This document shows, piece after piece, positions 39,544 to 41,203 of a DNA stretch of 41,203 bases (the first letter of the stretch is position 1; every line of letters begins with the position of its first letter). The DNA is from Multifurca ochricompacta (lineage: Eukaryota > Basidiomycota > Agaricomycetes > Russulales > Russulaceae). The notes under the pieces are model-generated. The model was not told the DNA's origin. It did not search any database and saw only the letters and a list, made by a program, of their open reading frames with translations. The position numbers and the translations under genes are program-made. The DNA lies in contig WTXG01000301.1 of NCBI GenBank assembly GCA_022496185.1, positions 1 to 41,203 on the forward strand, read 5' to 3'.

Positions 39544-40735
39544 CTAGAAACAACTTGTACCATCATCATCTTGTACTAGCTCCAGGTAGTCGTCAGCTAC
39601 ATTACGGTCATCCATGCTGTACGACTCCAACTCCTGCGGGCATGCGTGGGTACAAAGAAACCCATACGGGCCGCGCTGACCACATGCATGGCACAAGTCG
39701 TAGACGGGGCAATCGATCTCTCGATGCCCAGCGTTGTGACGAAGACACTTGCCACACCATCCCGATGGGTTGTTGATCGTCGGAGCCACCCCTACGTGTT
39801 GGAAGATACAGTGTCGGCTCCAGTGAAGATTACTGCAGCAGTGTCAGCACCATTTGCAGTTAAGCAGGCAATTCCAGCTGATGTGATACTTGCTATCACA
39901 ATGCCAGCAAGTTTCCCCACGTGGATTCTTGTGCAAGCGTGGCATTTCGAGATGGCTCGGCAGCAGTGTCAGGGCGGCACCCAGTGTTCGAGGAGGGAGA
40001 GGTCGTGCATAGGTGTCAGCGTACCTTTCAGCGATCGTCTGATATGCATCTCCTGCCTCCAATCTCTTCCTGATATCAACAATCTCCTGCTCCAATTGGA
40101 ACATCCCATTCGTCAACCTTGCCATTATTTTTGCATGCTCCTTGTATTGCTGGTTCAGTGTTCTCCGCAAGGTGATGTTCTTCCGCAGCCTCATGACTTC
40201 CGCCTTGAGGCGCAGAAGCCTCATATCATTCATCACCTCGTTGATCGCGAAGGCGCGACAGTCCTCTGCGGTGAGATGACCCAGCTGTTCATCAGTCAGC
40301 GTGTGGTGAAGTCGGCCCGTGTACCTTTCTTCCAAATATACGGGAGCCCCGTAAACCGGCCTGTCTTTCTTCATGCACCCTGCCACGTCCATACCTCCGT
40401 TAGTGTATAGATGTACCTCGCAATAGCCGTTGAGCTGTCTGCCATCATGATCTCTAAGGGGAAATACATGGACGAGTTGGGGTTGTTAGGGATGAAAGGG
40501 AACTCCGGGGCTCATCATCGATCTCCCCATTGAGCAAGTTGTTGGGGTGGGGCTCTTCACAGTGAGTGAAATCGTCGTTCGGGTTTGGGGATTGATTTTT
40601 GACACAGGTTTCTGTGGCTTCGTAATTGATAGGGGAGGAGGGACAGGTAGACGGATGAGCCGAGGGGAAGTTTTCGACAACAGTCATTGGGGGGGCGAAG
40701 GCATCGATGGTGGCAGAGGCAGCGATGAAGGACAT
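39544..40735 (-). pseudogene. Third ORF of gypsy C
   Basis: Third copy of the zinc-knuckle ORF: start MSFIAASATID at 40735, the helical region (LKAEVMRLRKNITL, EQEIVDIRKRLE), the knuckles (CWHCDSKYHISWNC, CGKCLRHNAGHREIDC, CHACGQ...THAC) and the acidic tail LELVQDDDGTSCF ending at 39544. A 1-nt loss near 40410 shifts the frame. A TGA near 39840 stands where gypsy A has the Arg codon CGG in the second knuckle. Conservation of the start, helices, knuckles and tail across three copies shows that this ORF was under selection in active elements. Confidence 0.85.
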
Positions 40736-40789
40736 GATAGATTGTTTGGTGGTAGTAATTCGCTGGGTGGCATATACTGGGGGATCCGA

Positions 40790-41203
40790 TGAGGTCTGGG
40801 ATGGTTTCTTTTAACTGTTCTTGGGCGCTTCTGGTGTCGGGTATGGAATTCCGCGATAAGGACTGGGCAGAGATATCTCCAGCTGGTTCCATGAGTTGTC
40901 AGAGCTGGGAATCCTTCCACTTAATTAGGTAGTACAGCTTGCGCCCTCAGCCTTGTCGCTTCGAATCTAGAATGTGTTTCTACTTCCCACTCCTCTTCTC
41001 CGGTTGATAAGGTCAGGTGGAGGTCATGGGAAGTTCTCTCCATGCAGAGGCGTCTCCTTGTAGGGTGTCAGCAGTCTAGCATGGAAGACCGGGTGATGCG
41101 CCATGCAGGGGGAAGTTCCGAGTTCATATGACACGTCTGACAGCTTCCTTGTTATCTTTGAAGGGTCCGTGACATCAGGGCGCTAACTTGGCTGTTGGAT
41201 GTG
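40790..41203 (-). pseudogene. 3' end of pol of gypsy C (GPY/F and chromodomain)
   Basis: The minus strand carries the decayed GPF module (about 41170-41090), LYYLIKW and the SWEPAG-type chromodomain end near 40880 (NSWNQLEISL in a shifted frame). Several 1-nt changes break the frame. The rest of pol and gag lie outside the window. Confidence 0.75.

Larger units (their letters stand above)
38934..41203 (-). mobile_element. Gypsy C: 3' part of a family-1 chromovirus, cut by the window end
   Basis: The 3' LTR, third ORF and the end of pol are present in the same order as in gypsy A. The left flank is CTTGA; the matching duplication lies outside the window. Single-base losses and TGA changes break the frames. 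Confidence 0.93.

Overview
The window reads as a repeat-rich tract from a filamentous basidiomycete, most likely an Agaricomycete. The reasons are a Goodbye-NACHT-ankyrin NLR gene with seven 50-60 nt introns, Ty3/gypsy chromoviruses with a C-terminal chromodomain, Tad/L1-type LINE remnants, and repeat copies that differ mainly at CpG sites. I see one host-type gene plus a few uncertain ORFs; nearly everything else is nested transposons. Host identity and family names are inference from sequence pattern, with no database search.

Layout. 1-4625: a non-autonomous hAT-like element (hAT0) is split by a 5'-truncated LINE (246-4065). The LINE is split by a solo LTR (832-2867), which is split by a younger hAT copy (936-2386); each of the three inner insertions has its own target-site duplication. 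5599-9196 (minus): an NLR pseudogene with nine near-identical ankyrin units. 9527-10427: another LINE 3' end. 10797-11033: a small ORF behind a TATA box. 11270-12820: a second hAT-like family (8-bp duplication) holding a solo LTR. 13220-26048: a full-length hAT copy (hAT2) into which a LINE with ORF1 only (13991-23130) inserted; the LINE received a complete chromovirus (gypsy A, 15507-22943). hAT2 also holds a solo LTR of a second family (23705-25922), which is split by a 1.62-kb Tc1-type palindrome (24036-25655). 26049-28822: third-family LTRs, a LINE piece, a third hAT copy, and a 222-bp LTR-like element that carries a tRNA-like gene. 28823-36322: gypsy B. 36323-38761: LTR relics, including a 1.2-kb solo LTR. 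38934-41203: gypsy C, cut by the window end.

The chromoviruses share one plan: LTR, an 11-nt self-complementary primer site, gag with a CCHC knuckle, pol (PR-RT-RNase H-IN-GPY/F-chromodomain) in the -1 frame, then a third ORF with a helical region and four zinc-knuckle-like motifs. The most interesting observations are the Tf1-like self-priming geometry conserved in two LTR families, the third ORF, the tRNA-bearing LTR-like element, the transposase palindrome behind a split LTR promoter, the ORF1-only LINE, and two LINE insertions at one site of the same hAT repeat. No element here looks intact. Gypsy A is broken mainly by 1-nt indels, gypsy B mainly by CpG-type transitions.
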